In this document: one piece after another, positions 30,275 to 41,175 of the stretch | Position numbering within the stretch: the first letter of the stretch is position 1 | Layout: each line of letters starts with the position of its first letter | DNA from: Klebsiella pneumoniae | GTDB taxonomy: Bacteria; Pseudomonadota; Gammaproteobacteria; Ga0077536 | Reading direction: 5' to 3' | NCBI GenBank assembly: GCA_945862315.1 | Contig: CAMAXW010000021.1 | Location: 1 to 61,018, forward strand | Length of the DNA: 61,018 nucleotides | Notes under the pieces: model-generated | Seen by the model: only the letters and a program-made list of their open reading frames with translations | The model's database searches: none | What the model was told of the DNA's origin: nothing | Made by a program: the position numbers and the translations under genes

Positions 30275-30736
30275 GTGAGCGAAACGCCTATCCAAATAGA
30301 TATCCGCGAAATTCTGGATATTCTGCCGCACCGGTATCCGTTTTTACTGATCGACCGCGTCATTGAATGCATTCCGGGTAAAAGCATCAAGGCGATCAAA
30401 AACGTCACCTTCAATGAACCTTTCTTTGGCGGCCACTTTCCCGGAAAGCCCATCATGCCCGGGGTGTTGTTGCTCGAGGCGATGGCGCAAGCCACCGGTC
30501 TGCTAGCGTCCAAATCGAGCCCTGCCCCCCACGATAGCGGCAGCCTGTATTACTTGGTTGGCGTAGATAAAGCGCGCTTCAAACGCCCGGTTGGGCCTGG
30601 CGATCAATTGCTACTGACGGCTCACCTGCGGCGCACCTTACGCGGTATCTTTAAGTTTGAAACGACCGCCCACGTGGAAGGTGAACTGGTGGCGGTGGCT
30701 GACTTCATGACGACCCGGATAGAGAACGCTGCTTGA
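30275..30736 (+). CDS. fabZ: 3-hydroxyacyl-[acyl-carrier-protein] dehydratase FabZ
   Basis: Dehydrates beta-hydroxyacyl-ACP in fatty acid elongation and competes with LpxA for hydroxymyristoyl-ACP. 153 residues from a GTG start with GGAGAGAG upstream. Hot-dog fold motifs: [14 protein letters not shown], then the catalytic histidine in [20 protein letters not shown] with the active Glu. Overlaps lpxA by 4 bases (TTGA). Confidence 0.96.
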   Translation: MSETPIQIDIREILDILPHRYPFLLIDRVIECIPGKSIKAIKNVTFNEPFFGGHFPGKPIMPGVLLLEAMAQATGLLASKSSPAPHDSGSLYYLVGVDKARFKRPVGPGDQLLLTAHLRRTLRGIFKFETTAHVEGELVAVADFMTTRIENAA

Positions 30737-31518
30737 TCGATGTCTCGGCCCGTATTCACCCGGGCGCCCGCTTGGCGGAAGGGGTGAGCGTGGGACCTTG
30801 GACCCTGATTGGCGATGGCGTCGAGATTGGCCCCCACACCACCATTGGGGCGCATTGCGTGCTCAAGGGCCCCACCCGAATTGGGGCGAATAACCGCATT
30901 TACCCCTTCTGTTCGATCGGCGAAGACCCGCAGCACAAAAAATACGATCCTAACGTGCCCGTTCGTTTGGAAATTGGCGACCGTAATTTTTTCCGCGAAT
31001 ACGTCAGCATTCACCGAGGCACGCAAGCCGGTGGCGGCGTCACGCAGGTTGGCAGCGACAACTGGATCATGGCGTACTGCCATATTGCCCACGACTGTCT
31101 GGTGGGTAACCACACTGTCTTTGCCAATAACGCCACCCTCGCCGGACACGTCGAAATTCAGGACTACGTGATGCTCGGGGGCTTTGTCGGCGTGCATCAG
31201 TTCTGCCGAGTAGGTGAGAGCAGCTTTTTGGCTATTTCCGCCGTGGTAGTGAAAGATGTACCGCCGTATTTCATGGCGGAGGGTAATACCGCGCGTGCGC
31301 GGGCGGTCAACCGTGAGGGGCTTAAGCGTCGGGGGTTTTCGCCGACCGCGATTGACGCCATCAAGCGCGCCTTTAAAACCCTTTACCGTATGAACCTAAC
31401 GCTGGAACGGGCACTCGAAGAACTGGCGCCGGTGGCCCTGGAGTTTCCGGAAGTGGCGTGCTTGGTCGATTTCATCAGGAAATCCAAGCGCGGTATCGTG
31501 CGTAACCGGGCCACCTAA
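30733..31518 (+). CDS. lpxA: UDP-N-acetylglucosamine O-acyltransferase LpxA
   Basis: First lipid A enzyme; transfers R-3-hydroxyacyl from ACP to UDP-GlcNAc. 261 residues. TTG start overlapping the fabZ stop. The N-terminal two-thirds is a left-handed beta helix of hexapeptide repeats ([19 protein letters not shown] and on). The catalytic histidine is in [15 protein letters not shown]. The GLKRRGFS motif and a C-terminal helical domain follow. Trimeric and cytoplasmic. Confidence 0.96.
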   Translation: MIDVSARIHPGARLAEGVSVGPWTLIGDGVEIGPHTTIGAHCVLKGPTRIGANNRIYPFCSIGEDPQHKKYDPNVPVRLEIGDRNFFREYVSIHRGTQAGGGVTQVGSDNWIMAYCHIAHDCLVGNHTVFANNATLAGHVEIQDYVMLGGFVGVHQFCRVGESSFLAISAVVVKDVPPYFMAEGNTARARAVNREGLKRRGFSPTAIDAIKRAFKTLYRMNLTLERALEELAPVALEFPEVACLVDFIRKSKRGIVRNRAT

Positions 31519-31556
31519 GTCCCTGTGCCTCGCCTTGGCGATCGCCCGCGCTGGCT

Positions 31557-32753
31557 GTGAACGAGCCAGACACCGCCTTATGTTTCGCTCCAGGCTTACG
31601 CCGGGTGGCGCTGATCGCGGGTGAAGCCTCGGGCGATCTACTGGGGGCTAATCTGATCGATGCGCTGCGGGCGCGTCATCCCACCGTCGAATTTATCGGC
31701 ATGACCGGGCCTCTGATGCGGGCCGCCGGTTGTCAATCTCTGGCCGACATTGAAGAACTGAGCGTGATGGGTTTGGCCGAGGTGGTCCGGCACTATCCAC
31801 GCTTACGCGCGCTGCGCGCCCGGCTCATCCAAACCTTAGCAGCGGCCCGGCCGGATGTGATCGTGGGCATCGATGTGCCAGATTTTTCCCTGGCGATAGA
31901 GCGGCATCTAAAGCAGGCCGGTGCATTGGCGGTGCATTATGTTTGTCCGCAGGTTTGGGCGTGGCGCGCGGGGCGTTTGCCGGGGATCGCACGGGCGGTA
32001 GACTTGGTGCTCACGCTATTTCCTTTTGAGGCGCCGTTTCTGGTTAAACACGGCATCGCGGCGGCGTTTGTGGGCCATCCGCTGGCTGATCGAATTCCCC
32101 GCTCGCCGGATCGGTTAGCGTGTCGGCGAGCGCTGGGCTTAGCGGCAGATGGACCGCTGGTTGCGCTCATGCCGGGGAGTCGCCGTCAGGAGCTGGGACG
32201 CCACGTCGATTTGTTCTTGGGTGCCGCCCGGCAATTCTTTATTGAGCACCCGTCTGTGCGATTTGTAGCGGGGGCTATCAGTCCCACTGCGGCCGCCCTC
32301 CTGCGCGAACGGCACGCCAACTTGGCGCCGCAGCTACCGTTGCAGGTGATTGAACGTCGGGCCTCGGAAATTTTGCAGGCGGCGGATGTGGCCTTACTGG
32401 TGTCTGGGACCGTCACGCTGGAAGCCGCTCTGAGCGGCACGCCCTCGGTGGTGGCCTATCGGCTCGCGCCCTTGAGCTATTGGTGGTTACGGCGATTGGT
32501 GAAAGTGCCGCACATTGCGCTGCCTAATATTTTGCTCGAGCGCTGTTTATTCCCGGAATTTATTCAAGCGGACGCCAATCCGGAAACGCTCGCGGCGGCC
32601 CTCTGGGGTTGGTTGTCGAACCCGGAGGCGGTCGCGGAATGCCGCATCCTGTGCGGCGGTTTACACGCGGCACTGCGGCAAGACGCAGGTCTTGCTGCGG
32701 CTTTGGCCATCGAGCAGGCGCTGCTCGGGCGTGCCGCGCGACGGCTGCCCTGA
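31557..32753 (+). CDS. lpxB: Lipid-A-disaccharide synthase LpxB
   Basis: GT-B glycosyltransferase that joins UDP-2,3-diacylglucosamine and lipid X at the inner membrane. 398 residues from a GTG at 31557, 38 bases after lpxA. Motifs: [45 protein letters not shown] and the membrane-contact region [16 protein letters not shown]. The stop TGA is embedded in CTGA, shared with the presumed rnhB start. Confidence 0.95.
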   Translation: MNEPDTALCFAPGLRRVALIAGEASGDLLGANLIDALRARHPTVEFIGMTGPLMRAAGCQSLADIEELSVMGLAEVVRHYPRLRALRARLIQTLAAARPDVIVGIDVPDFSLAIERHLKQAGALAVHYVCPQVWAWRAGRLPGIARAVDLVLTLFPFEAPFLVKHGIAAAFVGHPLADRIPRSPDRLACRRALGLAADGPLVALMPGSRRQELGRHVDLFLGAARQFFIEHPSVRFVAGAISPTAAALLRERHANLAPQLPLQVIERRASEILQAADVALLVSGTVTLEAALSGTPSVVAYRLAPLSYWWLRRLVKVPHIALPNILLERCLFPEFIQADANPETLAAALWGWLSNPEAVAECRILCGGLHAALRQDAGLAAALAIEQALLGRAARRLP

Positions 32754-33310
32754 TCGCCGGCGTCGACGAGGCGGGGCGGGGACCGTTGGCGGGCCCGGTG
32801 GTCGCGGCAGCTGTTGTGCTTTCGCCCGTACGCATTATTCAGGGTCTAGCCGACTCTAAACGGCTCTCCGCTCGCCGGCGGGAAATGCTGTGCGCAGAAA
32901 TTTGCGCCGACGCGGCGAGTTATGGGATTGGTGTCGCCAGTGTTGAAGAAATCGATGCACTCAATATTCTGCAAGCGACGTTGCTGGCCATGCAGCGTGC
33001 CGTCTGGGCATTGTCCCCCGCACCGGCAGAAGTCTTGGTGGATGGTCTGCATACCCCGGTGCTAGCGTGTGCCGCACGCGCTATTGTGCGGGGTGATAGC
33101 AGCGAGCCGGCGATCATGGCGGCGTCCATTGTGGCCAAGGTGACGCGAGACGCCTTAATGGACGAACTCGATGCACGCTACCCAGCGTTTGGTTTTGGCC
33201 GCCACCGAGGCTATGGGACCGTGGCGCATCTGGCGGCATTGCGCGCCCACGGTCCGTGCCCGGCCCATCGCCGTAGTTTTCGGCCGGTGCGCGAGTGGCG
33301 CACCGACTGA
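32750..33310 (+). CDS. rnhB: Ribonuclease HII, apparently starting on CTG
   Basis: Removes single ribonucleotides and RNA from RNA-DNA hybrids. The conserved protein begins [16 protein letters not shown] with the catalytic Asp and Glu. The other acidic residues are in LVDGLHTP and [14 protein letters not shown]. No ATG, GTG or TTG occurs in frame close by. The only nearby candidate is the CTG at 32750, which overlaps the lpxB stop (CTGA) as the ATGA, GTGA and TTGA overlaps do elsewhere in this window. The alternative is an ATG at 32639, 115 bases inside lpxB, giving an unusual arginine-rich extension. From CTG the protein is 186 residues. Confidence 0.85.
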   Translation: MIAGVDEAGRGPLAGPVVAAAVVLSPVRIIQGLADSKRLSARRREMLCAEICADAASYGIGVASVEEIDALNILQATLLAMQRAVWALSPAPAEVLVDGLHTPVLACAARAIVRGDSSEPAIMAASIVAKVTRDALMDELDARYPAFGFGRHRGYGTVAHLAALRAHGPCPAHRRSFRPVREWRTD

Positions 33311-33340
33311 GCCTGTGGATGGTAGATAATGACGCATCGT

Positions 33341-33357
33341 GATGCCGCTACGGCATC
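33341..33357 (+). terminator. Hairpin between rnhB and dnaE
   Basis: A 7-base-pair stem GATGCCG / CGGCATC with a 3-base loop, followed by TGTTTA, lies in the 87-base space before dnaE. It is a short stem with a weak U run, so at best a leaky terminator. Confidence 0.4.
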
Positions 33358-33397
33358 TGTTTAGGAAAGCCGCACTGAGGCAATTTAGGATCGAGAA

Positions 33398-36300
33398 GTG
33401 GGCGTAAGTTCGTTTGTTCATCTCCATCTGCATACAGAGTACTCACTGGTTGATGGCCTGGTGCGGATTCCCGAGCTGGTCGCCCGCGTGCGAGAACTCG
33501 GCATGCCCGCAGTGGCGGTCACCGATCAAAACAATCTGTTTGCGACGGTCAAGTTTTATCAAAAAGCCGAGCAGGCGGGCGTTAAGCCCATTATCGGCGC
33601 CGAATGTTGGCTAGGGGCGGACGAAGAAACCCCAGAGCACACCCGCCTCGTGATGTTGTGCCGCAATCTTGAGGGCTACCGTGCGCTGAGCAAGCTCATG
33701 ACTCGCGCCTATCAGGAAGGGCAGCAGCAGGGCGTGCCGCACATCGAGCGGGCTTGGCTCACCACGCACTCTACGGCCGGATTGATCGCCTTAGCGGGTC
33801 GACAAAGCGACATTGGCAACGCGCTGGCGGAAGGGGCGAGCACTCGCGCCGGGGAGCGCTTGCGGCACTGGAGCGAAGTCTTTGGCGATGGCTTTTATCT
33901 CGAGGCGGTCCGCACGGGGCGGGTTGGCGAAGATCGATTTATCGATCTCGCCCTAGATTTAGCCGCACAGGCCCAAGTGCCCATGGTCGCCAGTAATGAT
34001 GTGCGGTTTCTAAGCGCAGATAACTTTGATGCGCATGAGGCTCGTGTGTGTATTCAAGAGGGGCGCACGCTGTCTGATCCGCGGCGTCCGCGACATTACG
34101 CCAGTGAGCAATATCTCAAATCGCCCGAGGAAATGGCGGTGCTTTTTGCCGATTTGCCGGTGCTTCTCGACAACACCGTGGTCATTGCCCAGCGCTGTTC
34201 ACTGCAATTCGACTTCGACAACTATCACCTCCCCAACTATCCGCAGTCAGGCGCACAGAGCGTCGATGAACTCCTGCATGAGCAGTCCCGTGCGGGGCTT
34301 GCCGGGCGCCTGGTCAAGCTGCGCGCAGCGCGCGCCAAACCGCTAGACGAGCCTGCCTACCACGACCGTCTCGCCACCGAGCTTGGGGTGATCAGCAGCA
34401 TGGGATTTGCCGGGTATTTTCTCATCGTTGCCGACTTCATCCGTTGGGCCAAGCAGTCGGGTATTCCGGTGGGGCCGGGGCGCGGCTCCGGTGCGGGGTC
34501 GCTGGCCGCCTATTCGCTGGGCATCACAGAACTCGATCCGCTGCAATACGACCTGCTGTTTGAGCGTTTTCTCAATCCCGAACGCGTTTCGATGCCCGAT
34601 TTTGACGTCGATTTCTGTATGGATCGGCGGGACGAAGTGATCGACTACGTCATGACCCGTTACGGTCGCGATCGCGTGGCGGGCATTATCACCCACGGCA
34701 CTATGGCGGCTAAGGCGGTGCTACGCGATGTGGGCCGGGTGCTCGGATTTCCCTACGGGTTTGTCGATCAACTCGCCAAGCTGGTGCCGTTCGCGCCCGA
34801 CATGACCCTCGATGTCGCCATGCGCGATGAGCCTCTGCTGAAAACTCGCTACGAGCAGGAAGACGACGTTCGCGCGATCATGGATTTGGGCCTGGCGCTC
34901 GAAGGCATTGCGAGAAACGCCGGCAAACATGCCGGTGGGATTGTGATTGCCCCGCAGCCGTTGACCGAATTCATGCCGCTGTACTTCGAGCAGAACGGCG
35001 CCACGGCCGTCACGCAGTTCGATATGGGTGACGTTGAAGCCGTGGGCTTGGTGAAATTCGATTTTCTCGGCTTGCGCACGCTCACCATCATCGATTGGAC
35101 CATCCGCGGCATCAATGCTGCGCGTGCGCGCACCGGCGAAGCGCCGCTCGATATCGAAACCCTGCCGCTCGATGACGCACGCACTTTCGAATTAACCCAG
35201 CAGGCGCAAACCACCGCCGTTTTTCAGCTGGAATCGCGCGGGATGAAAGAACTCATCAAGCGCCTACGGCCAGACTCCTTCGAGGACCTCGTGGCCTTAG
35301 TGGCGTTGTTCCGGCCCGGCCCATTGCAATCGGGGATGGTCGATGACTTCGTCGAGCGTAAGCACGGCAAGCAGGTGGTCAAATATCCTCATCCAGAACT
35401 TGAATCGGTCCTCAAACCGACCTACGGCGTCATTCTCTATCAGGAACAGGTGATGCAAATCGCCCAGATCCTCGCCGGATATACCCTCGGTGCAGCCGAT
35501 CTCCTGCGGCGCGCGATGGGCAAGAAAAAAGCGGAGGAAATGGCCAAACAGCGCCAGACCTTCGTTGATGGGGCGGTTGCCCGCGGCGTTGAATCCGATC
35601 TCGCCGCGCAAATTTTTGATCTGATGGAAAAATTTGCGGGTTATGGTTTCAATAAATCTCACTCGGCGGCCTATGCGCTGGTGGCTTATCAAACCGCCTG
35701 GCTGAAGGCGCACTACCCGGCAGACTTCATGTCCGCCGTGCTGTCTGCCGACATGGACAGCACCGACAAAGTAGTCCGTCTGATCGACGACTGTCGCCAA
35801 ATGGGTATTGAGGTGCACAAGCCGGATATCAACCTCTGCGATTATCGCTTCACTGTGGCCGACCCGCGCACCATTCGCTATGGCTTGGGTGCAATCCGCG
35901 GGGTGGGTGAAGGGGCCGTAGAGGGCTTGGTCGCGGAGCGCACATTGGCCGGGCCCTATCGCGATTTATTTGAAGTCTGCCAGCGCAACGATGGGCGCAA
36001 GTTGAACAAGCGGGTGCTGGAAGCGCTGATCAAAGCGGGCGCGATGGACACGTTGGGCGCGCGTCGTCGCGGTGCCATCGATTTGCTGGAACGCGCGATG
36101 TTGGGCGCGGATCAACAGGCGCGTGCGGCGGCGGTCGGACAGGTAGATTTATTTGGCGCCGCGCGCGGGCCCGCAGAGCGCGATCCCATAGAAATAAGCG
36201 CTTGGCGGCGCGCGTGCAGCGTCGAAGAATGGTCGCCGCAGCAGTTGTTGAGCTGGGAGAAGGAAACCCTAGGCCTGTATTTGAGTGGACATCCGATCGA

Positions 36301-36859
36301 TCGTCACCGGCGGGAGTTGGCTAGCTTGGCCGGCACGCGCATTGCCGAACTGCGGCCCGGCCGGCGCCGGGTGGCGGGGCTCATCGTGGCGGTACGGTTC
36401 ATGAAAAGTCGCCGCGGGCGGATGGCCGTTCTGACCCTCGATGACAGTACGGCTCGCATGGAAGTCACCGTGTACAATGAAACCCTCGAAGCGGCCCAAG
36501 ACAAAGTCATCGAAGATCGCATCGTCGTTGTTGAGGGCGAGTGTAGTGTGGATGAGTTCAGCGGCGATAATGCGCTGAATGCGCAACGCATCTGGTCGCT
36601 GGACGAACTGCGTCAACAATTCGCCCGCACGTTGGTGCTACAGGTCAACGCTGATGCCAGCGCCGACCTCGTGCCGCTGTTGCGCACGCTGCTGGCCGAC
36701 CATGCGCCGGGCAACTGTGGGGTGGCGATCGACTACGCGCGCCACGACGTTTGCGCGCGCGTGCTGCTGGCTGACGATTGGCGAGTACGGCCCAGCGCTC
36801 AATTATTGGAGCAGCTAGAGTCGCGTCTGGGGACAGATGCGGTATCGATTGAATACTGA
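33398..36859 (+). CDS. dnaE: DNA polymerase III alpha subunit DnaE
   Basis: Replicative polymerase catalytic subunit, 1153 residues, close to the E. coli length. GTG start with AGGA eight bases upstream. Domains: PHP ([20 protein letters not shown]), palm with the catalytic aspartates in [16 protein letters not shown], fingers ([20 protein letters not shown]), the helix-hairpin-helix region around [16 protein letters not shown], an OB fold ([20 protein letters not shown]) and a C-terminal tau-binding domain. Second part of the housekeeping cluster, followed by accA. Confidence 0.97.
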   Translation: MGVSSFVHLHLHTEYSLVDGLVRIPELVARVRELGMPAVAVTDQNNLFATVKFYQKAEQAGVKPIIGAECWLGADEETPEHTRLVMLCRNLEGYRALSKLMTRAYQEGQQQGVPHIERAWLTTHSTAGLIALAGRQSDIGNALAEGASTRAGERLRHWSEVFGDGFYLEAVRTGRVGEDRFIDLALDLAAQAQVPMVASNDVRFLSADNFDAHEARVCIQEGRTLSDPRRPRHYASEQYLKSPEEMAVLFADLPVLLDNTVVIAQRCSLQFDFDNYHLPNYPQSGAQSVDELLHEQSRAGLAGRLVKLRAARAKPLDEPAYHDRLATELGVISSMGFAGYFLIVADFIRWAKQSGIPVGPGRGSGAGSLAAYSLGITELDPLQYDLLFERFLNPERVSMPDFDVDFCMDRRDEVIDYVMTRYGRDRVAGIITHGTMAAKAVLRDVGRVLGFPYGFVDQLAKLVPFAPDMTLDVAMRDEPLLKTRYEQEDDVRAIMDLGLALEGIARNAGKHAGGIVIAPQPLTEFMPLYFEQNGATAVTQFDMGDVEAVGLVKFDFLGLRTLTIIDWTIRGINAARARTGEAPLDIETLPLDDARTFELTQQAQTTAVFQLESRGMKELIKRLRPDSFEDLVALVALFRPGPLQSGMVDDFVERKHGKQVVKYPHPELESVLKPTYGVILYQEQVMQIAQILAGYTLGAADLLRRAMGKKKAEEMAKQRQTFVDGAVARGVESDLAAQIFDLMEKFAGYGFNKSHSAAYALVAYQTAWLKAHYPADFMSAVLSADMDSTDKVVRLIDDCRQMGIEVHKPDINLCDYRFTVADPRTIRYGLGAIRGVGEGAVEGLVAERTLAGPYRDLFEVCQRNDGRKLNKRVLEALIKAGAMDTLGARRRGAIDLLERAMLGADQQARAAAVGQVDLFGAARGPAERDPIEISAWRRACSVEEWSPQQLLSWEKETLGLYLSGHPIDRHRRELASLAGTRIAELRPGRRRVAGLIVAVRFMKSRRGRMAVLTLDDSTARMEVTVYNETLEAAQDKVIEDRIVVVEGECSVDEFSGDNALNAQRIWSLDELRQQFARTLVLQVNADASADLVPLLRTLLADHAPGNCGVAIDYARHDVCARVLLADDWRVRPSAQLLEQLESRLGTDAVSIEY

Positions 36860-36893
36860 GCACGCCGCGCGCGTTGCTGGTGGGAGAAAAATT

Positions 36894-37883
36894 ATGGCGA
36901 CCACCGGGGTCGAACACGTTCAGCACCATCTAAATTTCCTCGACTTCGAGCAGCCCATTGCCGAACTCGAGGCAAAAATAGAAGCGCTGCGAAAAGTTGG
37001 CAATGACTCAGATCTGAACATCTCCGATGAAATCGCCCGGCTACAAGAGCGCTCGCGCGATCTGTCACGGCAGATTTTCTCCAATCTCACGGCTTGGCAA
37101 ATCTCGCGCCTCGCGCGTCACGCGCAACGACCCTACACACTCGATTACGCCGAACGCATTTTTGATAACTTCGAGGAACTCCACGGGGATCGCTTGTTTT
37201 CTGACGATCCCGCGATCGTCTCCGGCATCGCGCGCTTGAATGGCCGCGGGGTCGCTTTTATCGGGCAGCAGAAGGGGCGAAATACGCGCGACAACCTGTA
37301 TCGAAATTTCGGTATGCCCAAGCCAGAGGGCTACCGCAAGGCGTTGCGCATCATGGAAATGGCCGAACGGTTTAAGCTGCCGCTGCTGACTTTCATCGAT
37401 ACCCCTGGCGCTTATCCCGGGATCGACGCCGAGGAGCGCGGGCAAAGCGAAGCCATTGCGCGAAATCTGCTGGTGATGGCGAATTTAAAAACCCCCATCG
37501 TGGCGACAGTCATCGGCGAGGGTGGTTCGGGTGGGGCGTTGGCGATTGGCGTCGCCGATCGGGTACTGATGCTGCAATACGCGACCTATGCCGTCATTTC
37601 TCCGGAAGGTTGCGCGTCTATCCTGTGGAAAAGCGCTGAGCGTGCCGCCGATGCAGCCGAGGCCATGGGCATTACTTCCGAGCGTCTGCTGCAACTCAAG
37701 TTGATCGACGTCATCATTGCGGAACCCTTGGGTGGGGCGCATCGAGATTTCGCACGGATTGCCGAGCGCGTGAAGGGCGCGGTGCTGGAAGCCCTCGAGC
37801 CACTGTGCCGGCTGGACACCGAAAAACTGGTCCGGCAGCGTCACCTACGGCTTAACCGCTTCGGCGATTTTACCGAGAAATAG
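36894..37883 (+). CDS. accA: Acetyl-CoA carboxylase carboxyltransferase alpha subunit
   Basis: Half of the carboxyltransferase that makes malonyl-CoA. 329 residues from the ATG at 36894 with GGGAG upstream; the frame extends into dnaE but lacks homology there. Signatures: [59 protein letters not shown] and [11 protein letters not shown]. 34 bases after dnaE. Confidence 0.97.
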   Translation: MATTGVEHVQHHLNFLDFEQPIAELEAKIEALRKVGNDSDLNISDEIARLQERSRDLSRQIFSNLTAWQISRLARHAQRPYTLDYAERIFDNFEELHGDRLFSDDPAIVSGIARLNGRGVAFIGQQKGRNTRDNLYRNFGMPKPEGYRKALRIMEMAERFKLPLLTFIDTPGAYPGIDAEERGQSEAIARNLLVMANLKTPIVATVIGEGGSGGALAIGVADRVLMLQYATYAVISPEGCASILWKSAERAADAAEAMGITSERLLQLKLIDVIIAEPLGGAHRDFARIAERVKGAVLEALEPLCRLDTEKLVRQRHLRLNRFGDFTEK

Positions 37884-37899
37884 GTCAGACGCCGGCGCC

Positions 37900-39267
37900 G
37901 TGGCCACCCCTGAGCTGGCGTTCCTCACGGCGCTCGCCACTGCGCGGCTGGCCCGGCCGGATATTGAGCGCCTGTTGGTGGCGTTTAGTGGCGGGCTAGA
38001 TTCCACCGCCTTACTCGCCGCCGCCACCCGTACGCGGCCACAGCATCAACTGCCTGTGCGCGCCATTCATTTTGATCACGCCTGGCATCCTGCTAGCACG
38101 CAATGGGCGGCGCACTGCGTGCAGATCGCAGCCGCACTCGGGAGTGTTTGCGAAGTCGAGCGATTTGCCACCAGACCCGCCTCGGGTGACAGTGCGGAAG
38201 CGTGGGCCCGGGACGCCCGCTATGGTGCTTTGTTGGCGCGCGCGACGGCGCGTAGCGTCGCGTTGACGGCGCATCATGCGGATGACGTCGCGGAAACCTT
38301 TCTACTGATGGCGCTGCGTGGCAGTGGCCCCCATGGTCTTGCCAGCATCGCGTCAATGCGCGAACTGGGCGCGGGATTGTTGCTGCGGCCATGGCTGGAG
38401 GTTCCACGCCACACCCTGGCAGCTTATGTCGCTGAACTCGGCTTGCCTTTTCTAGAAGATCCCTCTAACTCGGAATCTCGCTACGACCGCAATTTTTTAC
38501 GCGCGCAGGTACTGCCAATACTGCGTCAACGCTGGCCCGCGGCGAACCGTACGCTGGCGCGTGCGGCCACGCTGCAGTGGGAAGCCGCCCAACTCAACGA
38601 CCGCACAGCGGATGCCGAGTTGGCACGTTTAGGTGCCACTCAAGAGCGGTTGCCGTTGACCGATTTCGTCACGCTGAGTGCTGCGGAACAGCACCTGATC
38701 TTGCGCCGTTGGATAGTGCGAGCGGGGGTGCCGCTGCCGGATGCCAATCGCCTGCAGCGGATCTGCAGCGAAGTCGTGCTCGCCGCCCCCGATCGCCACC
38801 CGAGTGTGCGCTGGGTGGGAGGGCTGGTTCGCCGCTACCAGCAATGCCTGTATCTGGCGGTGGATACCCCGCAGCCACTCGCCGGTAGTGTGGCTTGGGA
38901 GCCGGCGATTGCGCTCCATTTTGCTGCCGGCACCCTCAGTGCGATGGCCGCGCAGGGCGTGGGGCTGGGACAGCACAAACTGGCGGCCCACGCTCTGAGC
39001 GTGCGCGGCCGTCGGGGTGGCGAGCGCATCCAGCTCTCCGGCAAGCTACATCACCAATCACTCAAGCAACTCTGGCAAGCGCACGCCGTGCCGCCGTGGA
39101 CGCGCGACTGCTTGCCTCTGGTGTATGCCGGCGAGACGCTGGTCGCCGTGCCAGGTTTGGGCGTTGCTACGGAATTTGCCGCAGCCCCCGGCGAGCCTTC
39201 GTGGGTCCTGAAGTGGCAGGAAAATAGCCCGCTGCTGGCCAATGCACCCCCGGGCGAACAGGATTAG
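37900..39267 (+). CDS. tilS: tRNA(Ile)-lysidine synthase TilS
   Basis: Converts C34 of the minor isoleucine tRNA to lysidine. 455 residues from a GTG 16 bases after accA. The N-terminal PP-loop ATPase motif is VAFSGGLDSTALL near residue 28, HHADDVAETFLLMALRGSGP is intact, and the TilS C-terminal substrate-binding domains follow, ending in a hydrophobic EPSWVLKWQ. Last gene of the rpsB-tilS run. Confidence 0.94.
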   Translation: MATPELAFLTALATARLARPDIERLLVAFSGGLDSTALLAAATRTRPQHQLPVRAIHFDHAWHPASTQWAAHCVQIAAALGSVCEVERFATRPASGDSAEAWARDARYGALLARATARSVALTAHHADDVAETFLLMALRGSGPHGLASIASMRELGAGLLLRPWLEVPRHTLAAYVAELGLPFLEDPSNSESRYDRNFLRAQVLPILRQRWPAANRTLARAATLQWEAAQLNDRTADAELARLGATQERLPLTDFVTLSAAEQHLILRRWIVRAGVPLPDANRLQRICSEVVLAAPDRHPSVRWVGGLVRRYQQCLYLAVDTPQPLAGSVAWEPAIALHFAAGTLSAMAAQGVGLGQHKLAAHALSVRGRRGGERIQLSGKLHHQSLKQLWQAHAVPPWTRDCLPLVYAGETLVAVPGLGVATEFAAAPGEPSWVLKWQENSPLLANAPPGEQD

Positions 39268-39818
39268 GAGTGGTCTTAGACGCCGCTGAGTCGCCGCAAG
39301 TCAGTACCTGCCGGGAGGGCTGGGCCTAGGTATGTTTTCTGCGACTGCAGACTGTCACCGCTTTCCTGTCGCGTGGTCTGCCAGGCTGCTGACAACCGCG
39401 ATGGCGAGTCAGGCGAGATACCCACGTGTGGTGACAAATTTGGACGCGATGAGACTAAACCGTTTGCAGGGCAGGCCGGGCCGCAGGCCCGAAATCGGCT
39501 GGGCCGCAGGTAACGTGCATCGCGGCGTACACCGGACTGGCCGCCGGTCAGGCGCGCCTTAGGGCCTCACCAGCCTCCAAGGCCTGGCCCGAGGGAACTC
39601 GTCACGCGCTGGGGGCGATCCGTTGGGCGGCAAAAAAAGTCGCGCAGGCCAGCCCCAGCATCGCGGCGAGAGACCACCGAGCTAGGAGGCCGTTGCGCTA
39701 AGCTGCAACGTGACTAGACATCTCGGTACCTGGCGTTTCGTTTACAGTCGATCCCCTGTGCGCTAGTGTTCGGCCTAGAAATAAGGTTGGCGAATTCTGA
39801 TGCGCTGCCAAACGGTGG
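39268..39818. other. 551-base intergenic region after tilS
   Basis: No gene supported. A 76-codon plus-strand frame at 39332-39562 has no recognisable features and a biased composition. On the minus strand 39600-39700 a short frame encodes a hydrophobic stretch (WSLAAMLGLACATFFAAQ) without a convincing start. GC-rich repeats such as CCGGGCCGCAGGCCCG near 39477-39492 may form hairpins ending the tilS transcript. The promoter of the downstream sensory cluster must lie in the last 150 bases. Confidence 0.5.
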
Positions 39819-41174
39819 TTGCTCGACATAGGTAGCGATATTTTGCTTGATCCCGACATCCCTAGCGCCCAGATCTCAGCCGCCCCCACGTTGTCAGGCA
39901 CGCGCGGTCGGGTACTGCGGCGCGTACGGATCAGCGCCGGAGGCCTATTGGGATTGGTCGCGGTGGCAGCGCTCTACTATTGGTGGTCAATCGCCCAACT
40001 TCAGCCGCCCATTAAGCTCGGACTGCTTCATTCTAAAACCGGGGCTATGGCCGTCGCTGAAAGCGGCATGATCGATGGCGAAATCATGGCCATTGAGGAA
40101 ATTAACGCGAGTGGTGGTCTGTTGGGACGCCCCGTTGAGGCCGTGATGTCAGATGGCCGTTCCGATGCGGCAACCTTCGCGGCCGAAGCCGAGCGCCTGA
40201 TCAGCACAGAGCATGTGGTCTCGGTGGTGGGTTGCTGGACCTCCGCGAGCCGCAAGACGGTCAAACCCATTTTCGAGCGCCACGCGCATCTGCTTATCTA
40301 CCCCACGCCTTATGAAGGTTTAGAGCAGTCACCCAATATTATCTATATCGGTGCTGCCCCTAACCAACAGATTTTGCCGGCCCTAAAGTGGGGCTTGGAT
40401 AACCGTGGCCCACGGGTTTTTTTGGTCGGCTCGGACTACGTCTGGCCGCACGCCGTCAATGCCATTATTAAAGACAGCCTCGCGCCGCTGGGTGGCCAAC
40501 TGGTGGGCGAAGAATACATTTTTTTCGGTAGCGCCAAAGTGGACGCGGCAGTTGCGGCGATTAAAGCCGCCCGGCCGGACGTTATCTTTAGCTCTGTCGC
40601 AGGCGACAGCAACGGCCCTTTCTACCGGGCGCTGCGCGCCGCAGGGGTAGACGCTAAAACATCTCCAGTGGTCTCCTTCAGCGTTGGGGAGGGCGAGATC
40701 CAATCCTATCCAATCGCCGACCTCGCCGGACATTTCGTGGCCTATAACTATTTTCAGAGTATCGACACGCCAGCGAACAAAGAATTTTTGCGGCGCTTTC
40801 ATGCGCGCTACGGTGCCGATCGAGCGACCAGCGATCCGGTCGCGGCGGGTTATTTTGCGGTCCATTTGTGGGCACAGGCGGTGCGGGCTGCGGGCAACAC
40901 GGACACGCTGGCGATCCGCGATGCCATGTTGGCGCAAAGTTTCGATGCGCCAGAAGGTATCGTCTCGGTCGATCGCCAAACCCAGCACACGTGGCGGCCG
41001 GTTTCTATCGGCCAAATTAACCCTAGCGGCCAGCTCGATGTGGTGTGGAGCGCGGCGCGTGCCATCCGTCCGGTGCCCTACCCCAATTCGCGTACGCGGG
41101 CGCAGTGGGATGCCTTCCTCGCCGAGCTTTATCAGCGCTGGGGTAACACCTGGTCCAACCCGGTAGAGCATTGA
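39819..41174 (+). CDS. Membrane-anchored amide/urea-type periplasmic binding protein (UrtA/AmiC/FmdD-like)
   Basis: 451 residues on the given TTG start; another TTG at 39891 is possible. Residues about 36-57 form one transmembrane segment (GGLLGLVAVAALYYWW) without a cleavage site, so the protein is probably tethered to the inner membrane. The rest is a Peripla_BP_5 (type I) binding fold: IKLGLLHSKTGAMAVAESGM, EEINASGGLLGRPVE, VVGCWTSASRK, YPTPYEGLEQSPN and DPVAAGYFAVHLWAQAV, which resemble UrtA/FmdD urea-amide receptors. No permease or ATPase genes are nearby. One base separates its stop from the chemoreceptor start, so I infer that it is the ligand-sensing partner of that receptor. Ligand unknown. 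Confidence 0.8.
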   Translation: MLDIGSDILLDPDIPSAQISAAPTLSGTRGRVLRRVRISAGGLLGLVAVAALYYWWSIAQLQPPIKLGLLHSKTGAMAVAESGMIDGEIMAIEEINASGGLLGRPVEAVMSDGRSDAATFAAEAERLISTEHVVSVVGCWTSASRKTVKPIFERHAHLLIYPTPYEGLEQSPNIIYIGAAPNQQILPALKWGLDNRGPRVFLVGSDYVWPHAVNAIIKDSLAPLGGQLVGEEYIFFGSAKVDAAVAAIKAARPDVIFSSVAGDSNGPFYRALRAAGVDAKTSPVVSFSVGEGEIQSYPIADLAGHFVAYNYFQSIDTPANKEFLRRFHARYGADRATSDPVAAGYFAVHLWAQAVRAAGNTDTLAIRDAMLAQSFDAPEGIVSVDRQTQHTWRPVSIGQINPSGQLDVVWSAARAIRPVPYPNSRTRAQWDAFLAELYQRWGNTWSNPVEH

Positions 41175-41175
41175 G

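Noticed and set aside
39332-39562. 76-codon plus-strand frame after tilS
   Set aside because: No ribosome site, no recognised similarity, composition typical of random GC-rich sequence.
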